Part shown: in pieces, positions 34,990 through 44,595 of the stretch
How positions within the stretch are numbered: position 1 is the stretch's first letter
How the letters are laid out: the number at the start of each line of letters is the position of its first letter
From: Lepraria neglecta
Taxonomy: Eukaryota; Ascomycota; Lecanoromycetes; Lecanorales; Stereocaulaceae
DNA: 64,000 bases
Direction of reading: 5' to 3'
NCBI GenBank assembly: GCA_033220425.1
Contig: CM065651.1
Span: 4,695,351-4,759,350 of the forward strand
The notes under the pieces: model-generated
What the model was told of the DNA's origin: nothing
Databases searched by the model: none
What the model saw: the letters and a program-made list of their open reading frames with translations, nothing else
Position numbers and translations under genes: made by a program

Positions 34990-35620
34990 GGCTATATATG
35001 CTGCTGCTGCTGGCGCTGCTGCTGGCCCCGAATGAGCGACGTCGTGTACCACTTCTCCGGGTCACTGTCGCGTAGGATAAGCTCGCAAATGTCGAGCTTC
35101 TTGGTGGTGCAGGGCCCTAGGGTGTAGGCATATTTGCTAGATTTGCTAATAGCCGTATGCTTCCGCTGGTGTAGCACCTGACTAGCTCGTAGCCTATTGG
35201 CTCGCTTAGCTATTTCGCCTCTGGCAGATGTAGAATCCCTTTCTGTTTTGCTAATGACGCAGGTAGCGCTAGCGGAGGAGCTTGTTGAGGTGCCTAAGTA
35301 GGCTGCGGAGGGGCTTGCTGAGGAGCTCTCTAAGGAGCTCTTTGAGGAGCTTGTTGGCGAGTCGGTTGCTTAGTAGCTTGTCGAGCAGGCTGCTAGACTG
35401 GCTTGTAGGGCGCTGACGTATGTGGCGCTGGCGTTGGCAAAGGATCCTGCTGCCCGCGCTGCTGCTGCCCCGGCGGCGTTGAGAATTCCACCGAAGGAAT
35501 TGGATTCTCCCACTAGCGTTGCTCGGAAAAGCGTCCAAAGAAGCGTTCCAGCCTTGCGTCCATAATTCCACTAAGATATGTCTCTAGCGCATACACCTAC
35601 TCATTTGAGAAGCCCGGAAC
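34990..35620 (-). mobile_element. RIP-damaged gag-like retrotransposon remnant
   Basis: The minus strand reads ALETYLSGIMDARLERFFGR, then a Gln/Pro-rich stretch (TPPGQQQRGQQD, RQQAPQRAP, RAPQQAPPQPT) in which several expected Gln codons are TAG. This is typical of CAG-to-TAG damage. Further on, KKLDICELILRDSDPEKWY and a poly-Gln end can be read. It resembles a gag or nucleocapsid-type protein of a retroelement, but no LTR, reverse transcriptase or target duplication was found nearby. The family is uncertain. Confidence 0.45.
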
Positions 35621-36531
35621 TAATGAGGGTCCCGCTATCGACTGTACTATAGGTAGGTTATTCCGCTCACCCGGCGGCGGTAACTCTTCTCCTGCTATAG
35701 GCTGGCGGGATAGCGCCTTCTCCTTCTCCTTCTAGCTGCGTCTACCCGCTATAGATATAGTAAGGACCTAGTGAAAGGCTCGGAGGGCTCGGTAGGAGGT
35801 ACGAGTTACTAGTATAGGATGAGATTTTGGTATTGAGGTAATAGGGGTCCCTAGGGATATAGGAAACCTGGCAGAGGAGCGGGAAGCGACTTTTTAAATT
35901 ATAATATATCATTATAACGGGCTGTAGGGTAGGGTTACCGTGCAACGTCGAGGACTTAGAAATTTTCGAGATCCAAACCTTAGAAGCTCGCCTAAACGGG
36001 GGACTGCCCCTAGAAGAGTTCCCCCCCAGCGGCGAAGCCCCATAGGGCTGAGGCCTAGAGGAAGCGAAAGACCCCTAAAAGGACCCTAAAGCTGGTTTTG
36101 GCTTGGGGGTAAAAGAAACCCGGCTCCGGGGACTGCAATCCCCTGTACACCAACCAACCGGCTCCGGGGACTAATGCTATCGCCTACGCGACCAAATCTA
36201 GTGTTGATTTTATGAGGTTTTGAATATATAGAGCTTGCTTGCAAAGGTTGCAGAATCTATCTCAGTGCGCGATGCGCGGTGCAAAGTAGGCAGTGTTAGG
36301 TATTCAATTTGTGCTCGTCAGGGTACCAAAGTCACAATGTCGAGAGCGGGTATTACTTATGAAGTAACTTATGATAAGTAATCTATCCTCGCAGCCAAGT
36401 ACAACAATAGGTATGCATAGACCACCATAACTATATTTATACGCGTGCACGCGCAGTCTGTATACTGATATATTACATAGACTCCAACATAAGATTAAAA
36501 CATTCTATCTATACGCCCGCAATGCACGCTG
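35621..36531. other. Composite repeat-like sequence
   Basis: 35930-36190 is GC-rich with runs such as CCCCCCC and a CCGGCTCCGGGGACT motif present twice (about 36112 and 36160). 35740-35930 and 36200-36500 are AT-rich. The mosaic suggests fragments of different mobile elements. No gene is recognised. Confidence 0.3.
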
Positions 36532-39336
36532 CTAATCCACGATGCTATATATTCCAAAGGAGCTGCAGTCAATCCCACAGGCTTGGCAAATCTTGTCGTT
36601 GTTGCACTGATCAACAAGACATTGGTCATCAGACGCACTACAAATGCTCGCACCAAGATCATTGGTACAGTCTATGCAAGCCTTTGATGACATGTCGGGG
36701 CTTGGCGTGGATTGAGATGGCGTGGTTGTTGATTGCACGAGGGTGGTGACTGGTGTTGGCGGTAGAGCGGTGATTGAAAGTGGTGAAGTACTCGTAGTGG
36801 ATGGAGGCTGCAAGGTCGAAACAGTGATCTTGCTGGGCACCTCGCAGACTAAGTAGCTCGTACTTAATGTCCCGGTAACTGTGTTGATACCAGCCATCAC
36901 ACTACTGTCACAGAGACACATGGTTGCCATTGTTGGCAGGATGGTGTATGCATCGGTCGTAATACCACTCTCACTCGTCACAGTATACTTGCAAGATGAG
37001 GGGTTGAGGTCGCCGCTCGGAGAAGTGGTACTTGTACTAACCATGCTTGATGAAGTTTTGGAAGTGCCGGGTGAAGTGGCTGGAGGACTAGAGCTGGAAA
37101 CGATAGAAGCGCATGGGTTTGCGTAACCAACGTCTCGCCCCTGAATGCCGCCTGGTGGTGTAGTATGTGGAAGCCAAAAGTCTTGGAAGGTTATTAGTTG
37201 ATCCTCTACCCATAACCGCCAGCGACCGACTTGAATACCTGGAGAGTTCGCAGGGGCATTAGGTGTAGTGAGCCAGGACTGGAAGGGATCAACTTCCAAG
37301 ATGGCTCTGCCTGCAACACCCGGGTTCTGAGTAGACAACTGTGCGCTGGTACGTGTGTAGCCTAGGGTATAGCCTGTCCCACCAGAACCAGGAACAATTT
37401 GAGCTATTTGTTGTGCGAGCTGTTGAGCGCGGGCTTCATATCTTAAGGTAGTGGTGATGCTGTACAGCTGTCGATCTAAGTCGGTGGTGTATGGAGTGAG
37501 GACAAAGACTTTAGGACTGTAGATAGTATTTAGCGGGCCAGGAGCTTGGTCAGTTCCAATCAGAGCAGTAATACTTTGCGCGGTCGCCGTGCCATCACGG
37601 AGGGCATTGAACGCCTTGGTCGTAAAAGTGTTGTCGTCAGTTGGAACCCAATCTCCATTAATGAAGACAGGGTTCTCCCAAATATGAGAAATGTACACAC
37701 CCTTCTCAGATGAGATGATCACAGATGTGCACCCATAAATGCCATTGACGCCTGCAGCTGAGTGACCAAATACTGGATAGTCAAAGAACTGTCCAGATGC
37801 GTCTCCTTGTTGGCTGACCCAAGTTGGATTCAGAGTTCGAACGTAGTTAGTATAAGGAGGTGTAACATCTGGAAGAGCACGCTCGACCATTGAGCGATCG
37901 ACCAGAGTCCTATCATAGCCCACTGGATCACTGAGAAAACTCCTCTTAGATGGGGCAGTGGCGATAGGTTCTGGTGTTGGGTTTGCAATAGCGGTGCTTC
38001 CAGCAACTCCATAGCTAGCAGTCGGCAGGGCAGAGGTGGTTATCGTTGGAATCGAAGCACAGTCTTCAGTAGAAGCTACGATACCCATGCTGGCCCCGCT
38101 GAGAGGACCTCCATTCATTGGACATGCGTCCCCGCAAGTTCCAGAAGCACATGCTGTTTGAGTTGTGCTCGCCGACGTGGAAGTAGAGACGGTAGTTGTT
38201 AATCCAGTGACAGGGCAGCCGCTGGCTGTGACAGTACTCAAAGGCGAGCAAGTTGTGGTTGAAATGATGGAGCCGCTGGTACTGAATGAAGTAGGTACAC
38301 ATTGTACAGTAACTTGTAATGCTGTTTTCGAGGATATGCATGATGATGCTGACGATGATGATGAGCTCTTTAAAGTACTTGTAGGTGAATCCGAGTTCGA
38401 ATTGCTGTTAGACTTGTTACTGTCGTCGTCATCATTAGTGAGATCGTTATTCTCTGATGTCAAGTCGTCTAAGGGATCATCAATAGCATCAATATCACCA
38501 GCATTGATGTGATCTGTAATGCTGCCCAGATCCTCATCAATACAGGACAATCCATTCACGATATCACCAATTGCGCCTAGTAAACCCCTCTTTCTTTTTG
38601 AACCGCACCCCGAGGAAGATGAATCACCGCCCAGATCAGAGATGAGATCTTCAACGTCACTTTTGAGAGGTCCGATCTTGTCAAGAGTGTCTGACTTGAG
38701 TAACGTTGGGTTTGCCTTCCAGGAATTGATAATAGGTATCAGGCCCGCAAGCTCAGAAGACACTGAAGACACGCTAGACGTTGCTTGGGAGCTGGCAATA
38801 GTCGTTGTAATCGGTGGAAGAGTAATCGGTGACGAATACGATCCGCCATTGATGACAGGTACCGTTTCGGTTTTGCCAGATTGAATGATAGTAACAGCCG
38901 CAATAGAGGGCGCGCCAAACGTGACACTATAGAGGGATGAGGTGCCACTGCTGCTGCTACCAGTACCTTAGACCGGTCCTGTGGAGGATGAAGTGCTACC
39001 ACTGGTTGCAGGAAGCGTGGTACCCAGCGAAGAGGACGTGCTACTAGTTGATAGAGAGCTTGAGCTTGGGCTAGGGCTGCGAATAGTACCGCCGGTGCTT
39101 AACAGTAGTTTAGTGCTTGATGATAAAGAGTTTGAGCCACCAGTGCCATAGCCAGTCGGTATTGGGAAAGGCGGGGTAACTCTAGAAGAGACTGCTGTTG
39201 GGAAAGGTGGGATGGTTCTAGAAGAGACCGCTGTACCTGTGCCTGCAATGGCAACTGCAGATACGCAATGAGTGACAAAAGAGAAAACGAAGAAGGCCTT
39301 CGCAACTGATGCAGACCAGCTGCTGCGCTTTTGCAT
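36532..39336 (-). pseudogene. Large mucin-like secreted protein with one internal TAA
   Basis: ATG at 39334-39336 starts a signal peptide (KAFFVFSFVTHCVSAVA). The same frame then runs to 36532 (about 930 codons) with a single stop, TAA at 38968-38970, in a Ser/Thr/Gly linker. No in-frame intron spanning the TAA fits GT-AG rules with correct phase. Downstream come Cys-containing Ser/Thr-rich linkers and a KR-RG-like basic site (CGSKRKRG). A globular domain (about 37100-37880 in DNA) contains AGVNGIYGCTSVIISSEKGV, YISHIWENPVF and WRLWVEDQLITFQDFW. A Cys-rich end follows (CIDCTNDLGASIC, CQACGIDCSSFG). The domain resembles those in uncharacterised secreted proteins of Pezizomycotina. If the TAA is a sequence error or is read through, this is an intact gene. 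Confidence 0.6.
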
Positions 39337-39417
39337 TTGGTGAATGATGTAGAGATAAATTTGAAAGGTACTGAACAAGGAAATTTTGACAGGGGAAATC
39401 GAGGAAGATTATATAGT

Positions 39418-39934
39418 CAGCCTGTAAAGGCTATTAAGAACAGAGCGGATCCGAAGCCTTGTAAAATTGTAACAGCTCTGCCGCTTGAATCGTTGGAAAC
39501 GAAGGATGTATTCCTTAAGGGCTGAGTCGCAGTCCTTTTGCTGTATGTAGTAGTCCCTAGGATAGCCAGCCTATAAAAAATTATCAAGAACAGGGTATCG
39601 CCGAAGCCTTCTGAAACTGTGTTGGACAATCAGTATGTTAGACAATTAGCATCAGCATGCTATTTGCCATTTGCCATTGTCACCATTTCCTTTGTCACCA
39701 TTCTAGCGTCTTCTACCACTTATGCTTGATACTCATAGGTGTTGACCCTATCATGCATATTAGGAGCCTCATTTCCATAGATTCTAGCTCCTCATTCCTC
39801 CATCTCATCGATCCAGCAGGATCAAACACACTGTGACAGATCTGCCGCTTGAATCGTTGGAACGAAGGATGCATTCCTTCGGGGCTGAGCCGCAATCCTT
39901 TCACCGTGTACAGCAGTCCCTAGAGTAGTCAGCC
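39418..39934 (+). repeat. Diverged direct repeats of about 55 and 97 bp
   Basis: A 97-bp block at about 39475-39570 (TCTGCCGCTTGAATCGTTGG and onward to GTCCCTAG) recurs at about 39835-39934 with roughly one difference in six. A shorter block starting CAGCCTGTAAAGG at 39418 recurs at 39566 (CAGCCTATAAAAA). Substitutions are mainly transitions. The origin is unknown, possibly remnants of a terminal repeat. Confidence 0.6.
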
Positions 39935-40247
39935 TGGTGGAACGCGAGCAGGCATCATCCACCACATGGAGAAACATCAGCAATTAAAGAGTCAGACATA
40001 ATAAGTGCAGTGTTACCATCGTCCATGTTGATGTTGGTCAGTGGTCGTAATACCGCTAGGCTGAGCTGATAACGTCCGTGTTTCGTAATAACCAACCGAA
40101 ACATGGCCTCAAATCCTGAATCCTGTTTTCTGCCTTTCCAATTACCTACTCCCTATTCTTCCTCTATCAGCCATTACTCCTACAAATTTAACACGTATAT
40201 TTAACAACTTTCCTTAATGTTATAATTCAATATGAGAGGCTATGAGA

Positions 40248-40475
40248 AGCTGACATACAAGTATATTAAGAGTTGACATACCAGTACATTAAGAGTTGGT
40301 ATACAAATACATTGGCAACTGGCATATAAGTGCACCAGGAGCTGGCGTAGGAAGGCATTACGAGCTGAAACAGAGAGCATTTGCTAGCTGAGATGAGAAG
40401 GCATTGCCAACTGAAACAGGGCGAGTTGAAACAGCGAGGCATTGCCAGATGTTATAGGAAGGCATAAGCAAATGG
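40248..40475 (+). repeat. 23-bp degenerate tandem array
   Basis: Nine units of 23 bp follow AGTTGACATACCAGTACATT-AAG (units start at 40248, 40271, 40294, 40317, 40340, 40363, 40386, 40424, 40447), with one 15-bp partial unit at 40409. The first position is nearly always A and the spacing is exact except at the partial unit. It is non-coding. Confidence 0.75.
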
Positions 40476-40538
40476 AGAGTATCTCATCAATTAGCAAGAT
40501 GATTTGCTCATTGGCATACTCATTGGCATATGAGATCT

Positions 40539-40632
40539 GGTGTTTTGGTGTTTTGGTGTTTTGGTGTTTTGGTGTTGTAGGAATTAGGATTTCGGAAATT
40601 TGGGTTTCGGATTTCAGGATTTCGGATTTCGG
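40539..40632 (+). repeat. GGTGTTTT microsatellite and GGATTTCGG repeat
   Basis: Four and a half exact units of GGTGTTTT occupy 40539-40576. They are followed at about 40592-40632 by an irregular repeat around GGATTTCGG. Both are simple-sequence tracts without coding meaning. Confidence 0.8.
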
Positions 40633-40684
40633 GCCATTGTCGGATTGGTCATTATGGAACACGGTATAACGTGAGTGAGAACTA

Positions 40685-41447
40685 CTCGTATTGCCCCCCC
40701 AACCGCCAGTCCCCCCAAACCGCCAGCCGCTAAACCTAATTAGGCAAGCTATCAAATGGTATGTCGAAAATCATACTCAAACTCCTCCATTCCACCCATT
40801 GCATGCCACCGTAATGGCCATATCAATGCTCCACGGTTCTGACGACCCTGCTTCGAAAGAGAGGTTATATAAAAGACCTAAGCAATCACTAGGTTAAAAA
40901 GTTCTTCAATCGCTATCCTGATCTAAAAACGAAATTCCTTTCGCCTATAGATAAAGACAGGAACAACATCGCCAGTGACCCTGAAACGTATCAGATCTAT
41001 TAGCGAGGCCGGAGCAGCCAGTCCTTATGCGAGAGCTATCGCCCACTCCAGTGGCTATACAGGGAGGTCGAATTATCAGGAAGCCACGGCGACTCCTTGA
41101 ATAGGCGCTATGCCTAATGAAGAAGGAGGTGCAGGTCGAGGAAAGCATTGCAATCGCTTTTTCAGGCCTGATTTCGAGTTCGAATTAGAATATGATATCA
41201 TAAGCAGAGTTATGTATTCGAGGATTCGGATAGATATGCTGCACCAACCACATGAGATATGGCTTGTCTGAATAGCAGGGCCTCTTCCACTACTAGTCCA
41301 CTGCCTCCGGGCCTCTTGTAGAGCTCCAATTAGGCCACATGGCCATGCAATACAATGGAATGGAGGCATTGAATAGTGGCATTGATAAATCATTTATTAG
41401 CGCTCCCAATTAGGCTTAGCGGCTGGCGGTTTGGGGGGCAATACGAG
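40685..41447 (+). mobile_element. TA-flanked pogo-like deletion derivative (763 bp)
   Basis: Terminal inverted repeats start CTCGTATTGCCCCCC and extend, with a short internal duplication on the left, through AAACCGCCAGCCGCTAA. A TA dinucleotide flanks each end (40683-40684 and 41448-41449), the target duplication of the Tc1/mariner superfamily. Inside, a plus-strand segment at about 40890-40980 reads FFNRYPDLKTKF then SPIDKDRNNIASDPE. This resembles the CENP-B/HTH-linked N-terminal region of fungal pogo/Fot1-type transposases. No DDE catalytic domain remains, so it cannot move on its own. Confidence 0.75.
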
Positions 41448-41467
41448 TACGGTGTACCTTAGAATTA

Positions 41468-42343
41468 GGGTTCTAATACATTAACCCCCCTTTTGCTACG
41501 TTAACCCCCCCCCAATTCGGTTAGCAACCCTAGCCCTAACCGGCCCCCCAACATCATGGAAGTGGCCCCGGGGCAACTGCTCCCGGGGTAAGCTCTGGGG
41601 GCCAAATGCCGGAGAACAGTTACTGCACGGCAGACTTCGGTGGAGGTTGCGTTGGGAAAGGTACATAATTTTCCTAGCAAATTACTACGTCTGACGTATA
41701 CGGCGCCCTCGATCACAAATAACCCTGACTTTTCTTTTTATCCCAAACTTATTTGTTTTACTTCGGTAGGTGGTAACCGTATAGCCCTGTGGGCCTAGAA
41801 GGGTTAACCCCCTGAGTTGTCACCCGCCCGGGCTGCCCTTGAACAAGGCCTAAAGCCGGTCGTCTGGGGGATGGCAAGCCCCTCCGGAGATTTCGGATTG
41901 AGTTCGTCTCGGGGCTAAATTCGGCTCCCTGGAGGAGCCTATTTAGGGCCCAACTGACAACTCAGGGGGTTTGACAACTCAGGGGGTTTGACAACTCAGG
42001 GGGTTTGACAACTCAGGGGGTTTGACAACTCAGGGGGTGAACCCTTCTATATGTTGCTTGATCAGGAGATAGAGCTCGTCCCAAGTGCCTGCTCGTAGGT
42101 TATCAGGCGGTGGTTGCAGCTGTATAGGGAGTAATATGGTAGATGAGGTGGACGAGAAGGTCGATGTTTTGGTGGTAGACGGTGGGGTAGCTTAGTCGCC
42201 ATTTGGCCCCCAGAGCTTACCCCGGGAGCAGTTGCCCCGGGGCCACTTCCATGATGTTGGGGAGCCGGTTAGGGCTAGGGTTGCTAACCGAATTGGGGGG
42301 GGGGGTTAACGTAGCAAAAGGGGGGGTTAATGTATTAGAACCC
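41468..42343. mobile_element. 876-bp non-autonomous DNA transposon, 8-bp duplication
   Basis: Identical 8-bp flanks TAGAATTA lie at 41460-41467 and 42344-42351. The ends are inverted repeats of roughly 140 bp that start GGGTTCTAATACATTAACC and continue through the CCCCGGGGCAACTGCTCCC block (left 41468-41608, right 42203-42343). The interior has no protein-coding frame of note. It contains five exact 17-bp repeats and an inverted single copy of the same unit near 41806. An 8-bp duplication fits hAT-type elements, but Mutator-like elements (8-11 bp) are not excluded. Confidence 0.8.
41955..42039 (+). repeat. 17-bp tandem repeat, five units
   Basis: Five uninterrupted units of TGACAACTCAGGGGGTT at 41955, 41972, 41989, 42006 and 42023, inside the 876-bp transposon. 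Perfect identity indicates recent amplification. Confidence 0.9.
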
Positions 42344-42542
42344 TAGAATTACACCAATTACCCTAACCCTAAATCTTAGATCAGCAATGCCACTGCATCT
42401 GATACATCTGACCACATTGCCTCTACCTTTTCTTCTATTTCTTCTAAAGTAACCTAAACCCCCTATCTGAATGTTGATGCTGACATCTCTCGAGTAGATA
42501 TAACTCAGACCTAGGTAGGCTGACCCAGATCACCCAGCCGAG

Positions 42543-43694
42543 ATGGCCGACACACTGTCACATCAGCAGCAGCTTCAGCTGCAGTTTATGAGAAACGCGC
42601 GCCGCCAGGCTCTGCAGCAGATGGCCGTCAGTCATGGTCATGGGCAGCAGCAACAAGCAATAATGAGTTCCAGTTCCAGCGCGCAGAACACCGCTGGTAA
42701 TAGCAACAGCACTCCTTCCCAGCCCTCGCTGCAAACCATGCAGCCTCAATCCACAGCCATGGCATCCATCGACTCAGCATACGACGACCTCCCCATCGAC
42801 CCTATTGACTACGACGCTATTGACCGAGAGGACGCCTACATTTCCACCTTCGAATCCGCCTGCCAACACGGCCCCCTCTCCACCGTCCAATCCATCGTCT
42901 CCTCCACAACCCCACCCCCACCCCGCACACGCTTCTTCCTCCATCACGGCCTTACTGTCGCCCTTCGCGCTGGCAGCATCGACATCGCACGCTACCTCCT
43001 CTCCGTTGGCGCGCCCATTGTCCGCCAAACCCCTAACAACATCCTTTCCACGCCCTCGGACCAGCAGCTCCCCCTCTTCGAGCTTCTCCTCCAGCACGGC
43101 TGGACCGTAAACACCCCAGGCCTCTACGGTGCCGTCCTCCTCCCGCTAGTTGTCGATAACCTCCCCCTCCTCCACTGGTTTCTGCTTCACGGCGCGAACC
43201 CAAATCTCGGAGAGCAACGCGACCATCGGAACCGCACCGGCGGGTCCGATACCGACTCGTGCGCCGCCCTCGAGGCGGCTGCCGGCCAAGGCAACGTTGC
43301 AGCGGTGCGCCTGCTTCTGGATGCGGGTGCAGAGATACAACATGGTATCCCGCTGCACTTCGCAGCAGGAGCATGTCCGCCGGGCATGAATCCATACACA
43401 GGTCGCGTGACGCCTAGCAAGGAGTTTGACCAAAGCAGAATCCCTGTGATGGCGCTGCTGGTAGAGCACGGAGCAGATGTCAATCAGGCGGAGAAGTCAC
43501 GGCATATGGTGGCACGGTATGCAATTGTGCATGCGGTCATGGCGGGAGCAGTCGAGAGGGTAAGGTGGTTGCTGGAGCAGGGAGCAGATCCGGAGGCGAA
43601 AGGAGCGTATGGAAGTGCAGTGACGTACGCAACACAGATGGGAAGCGAGGAGATGAGACACGTTATTGATGAGATAGTAAGGGCAAGAAGCTAG
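42543..43694 (+). CDS. Ankyrin-repeat protein
   Basis: A single exon of 383 aa with ATG at 42543-42545. The first about 75 residues are Gln/Ser-rich and probably disordered. From about residue 95 on, degenerate ankyrin repeats can be seen: HHGLTVALRAGSIDIARYLL, LLHWFLLHGANPN, ALEAAAGQGNVAAVRLLLDA and ERVRWLLEQGADPEAKG. Ankyrin proteins act as interaction scaffolds, and the partner cannot be inferred. The GC-rich third codon positions and the fully open frame contrast sharply with the RIP-damaged neighbours. The gene lies 191 bp beyond the duplication of the 876-bp transposon, so its upstream region may be transposon-influenced. Confidence 0.85.
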   Translation: MADTLSHQQQLQLQFMRNARRQALQQMAVSHGHGQQQQAIMSSSSSAQNTAGNSNSTPSQPSLQTMQPQSTAMASIDSAYDDLPIDPIDYDAIDREDAYISTFESACQHGPLSTVQSIVSSTTPPPPRTRFFLHHGLTVALRAGSIDIARYLLSVGAPIVRQTPNNILSTPSDQQLPLFELLLQHGWTVNTPGLYGAVLLPLVVDNLPLLHWFLLHGANPNLGEQRDHRNRTGGSDTDSCAALEAAAGQGNVAAVRLLLDAGAEIQHGIPLHFAAGACPPGMNPYTGRVTPSKEFDQSRIPVMALLVEHGADVNQAEKSRHMVARYAIVHAVMAGAVERVRWLLEQGADPEAKGAYGSAVTYATQMGSEEMRHVIDEIVRARS

Positions 43695-43740
43695 GTAGGT
43701 AAGTATTATACAGGGATAGGAAGCCGGGAGATTGATTGAT

Positions 43741-43794
43741 AGCTCCCCCTACAGGCGGTTTCAAAATTGTTACAAGCGCCTATAAGGGGGAGCT
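43741..43794. other. Long hairpin downstream of the ankyrin gene
   Basis: Arms of about 17 bases (AGCTCCCCCTACAGGCG and CGCCTATAAGGGGGAGCT) surround a loop of about 20 bases, followed by CTAG. It lies 47 bp after the stop codon. It could be an RNA 3'-end structure or the end of a mobile element. Confidence 0.6.
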
Positions 43795-44595
43795 CTAGGG
43801 GCGGGTACCCCCGGAGCGGCCCTGGAGCGTATTTAGCCCACAAGGCTGAGCGGTTAGGGGATAAACCCTTACACTGCGTATCGCGTACCGATATAAATTC
43901 TACAAGCTTTGTAAGTAAGTATCAACATACCAAAACCTCATAGCAATCAACAGCTATTACTCGCAGCCGTCTTAGAACAAGGCGGATTAAATCGAATAAA
44001 TCAAGCAGCGCAGGAAGCCCTCTAGCCCTCAAGCCCTCAAGTAGGTCACAGTTCATCGAAGGACAACGAGATACGGGGTTCAGCTGCCTTGTTACTGAAT
44101 TGTAAGGTACTGAGCCTTGCTTTGGCCTTCCTCTATCTTGTCTTCCTTAGAATTACCGTCACCAAAGTCATAGCCCCGTACTTCTCAGGGATGAACCTTG
44201 ACTGAGGATGTGTCGCAGGTGTTGAGCTGCAAGATGGATCCGAATGTGACTGCATTGCCTGCCTCAGGATCTAGAATCTATGGGAATGGGGCTGCTAATA
44301 TACATGATGGCTTAACACCTCATGGTGGCAAGCAATAGGGGTGGAAGACCCTAGAATCCTGACGCTAATACCAACATGGCAGAAATATGTGCAACAGGAT
44401 GGAATGATGAATTTTCATCCGGGCCAGTACTTAAGTCTCTGATAACCATTGCAGTCAAGGCGACGGGCTTCAGCCCCAAAGCTGCCGGTAATGAAACGCT
44501 TTTTCATGTAGACACCTGTTGATACTTATTCGCAAAACGCGCTAGGCTCCAATATGTAGGGGTATCTAGGCGCAGACAACTGAATGGCTTACTCA
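43795..44595. other. Intergenic, no gene recognised
   Basis: Moderate GC, short frames only, no repeats identified apart from short GC-rich patches. It separates the ankyrin gene from the RIP-damaged transposon block. Confidence 0.4.

Noticed and set aside
38930-39000. Intron across the TAA at 38968-38970
   Set aside because: GT and AG pairs around the stop give introns that are too short or out of phase. No pair restored the frame.
42774-43483. Several open frames on both strands overlapping the ankyrin gene
   Set aside because: High GC reduces stop codons in all frames. Only the 383-codon frame shows ankyrin repeats.
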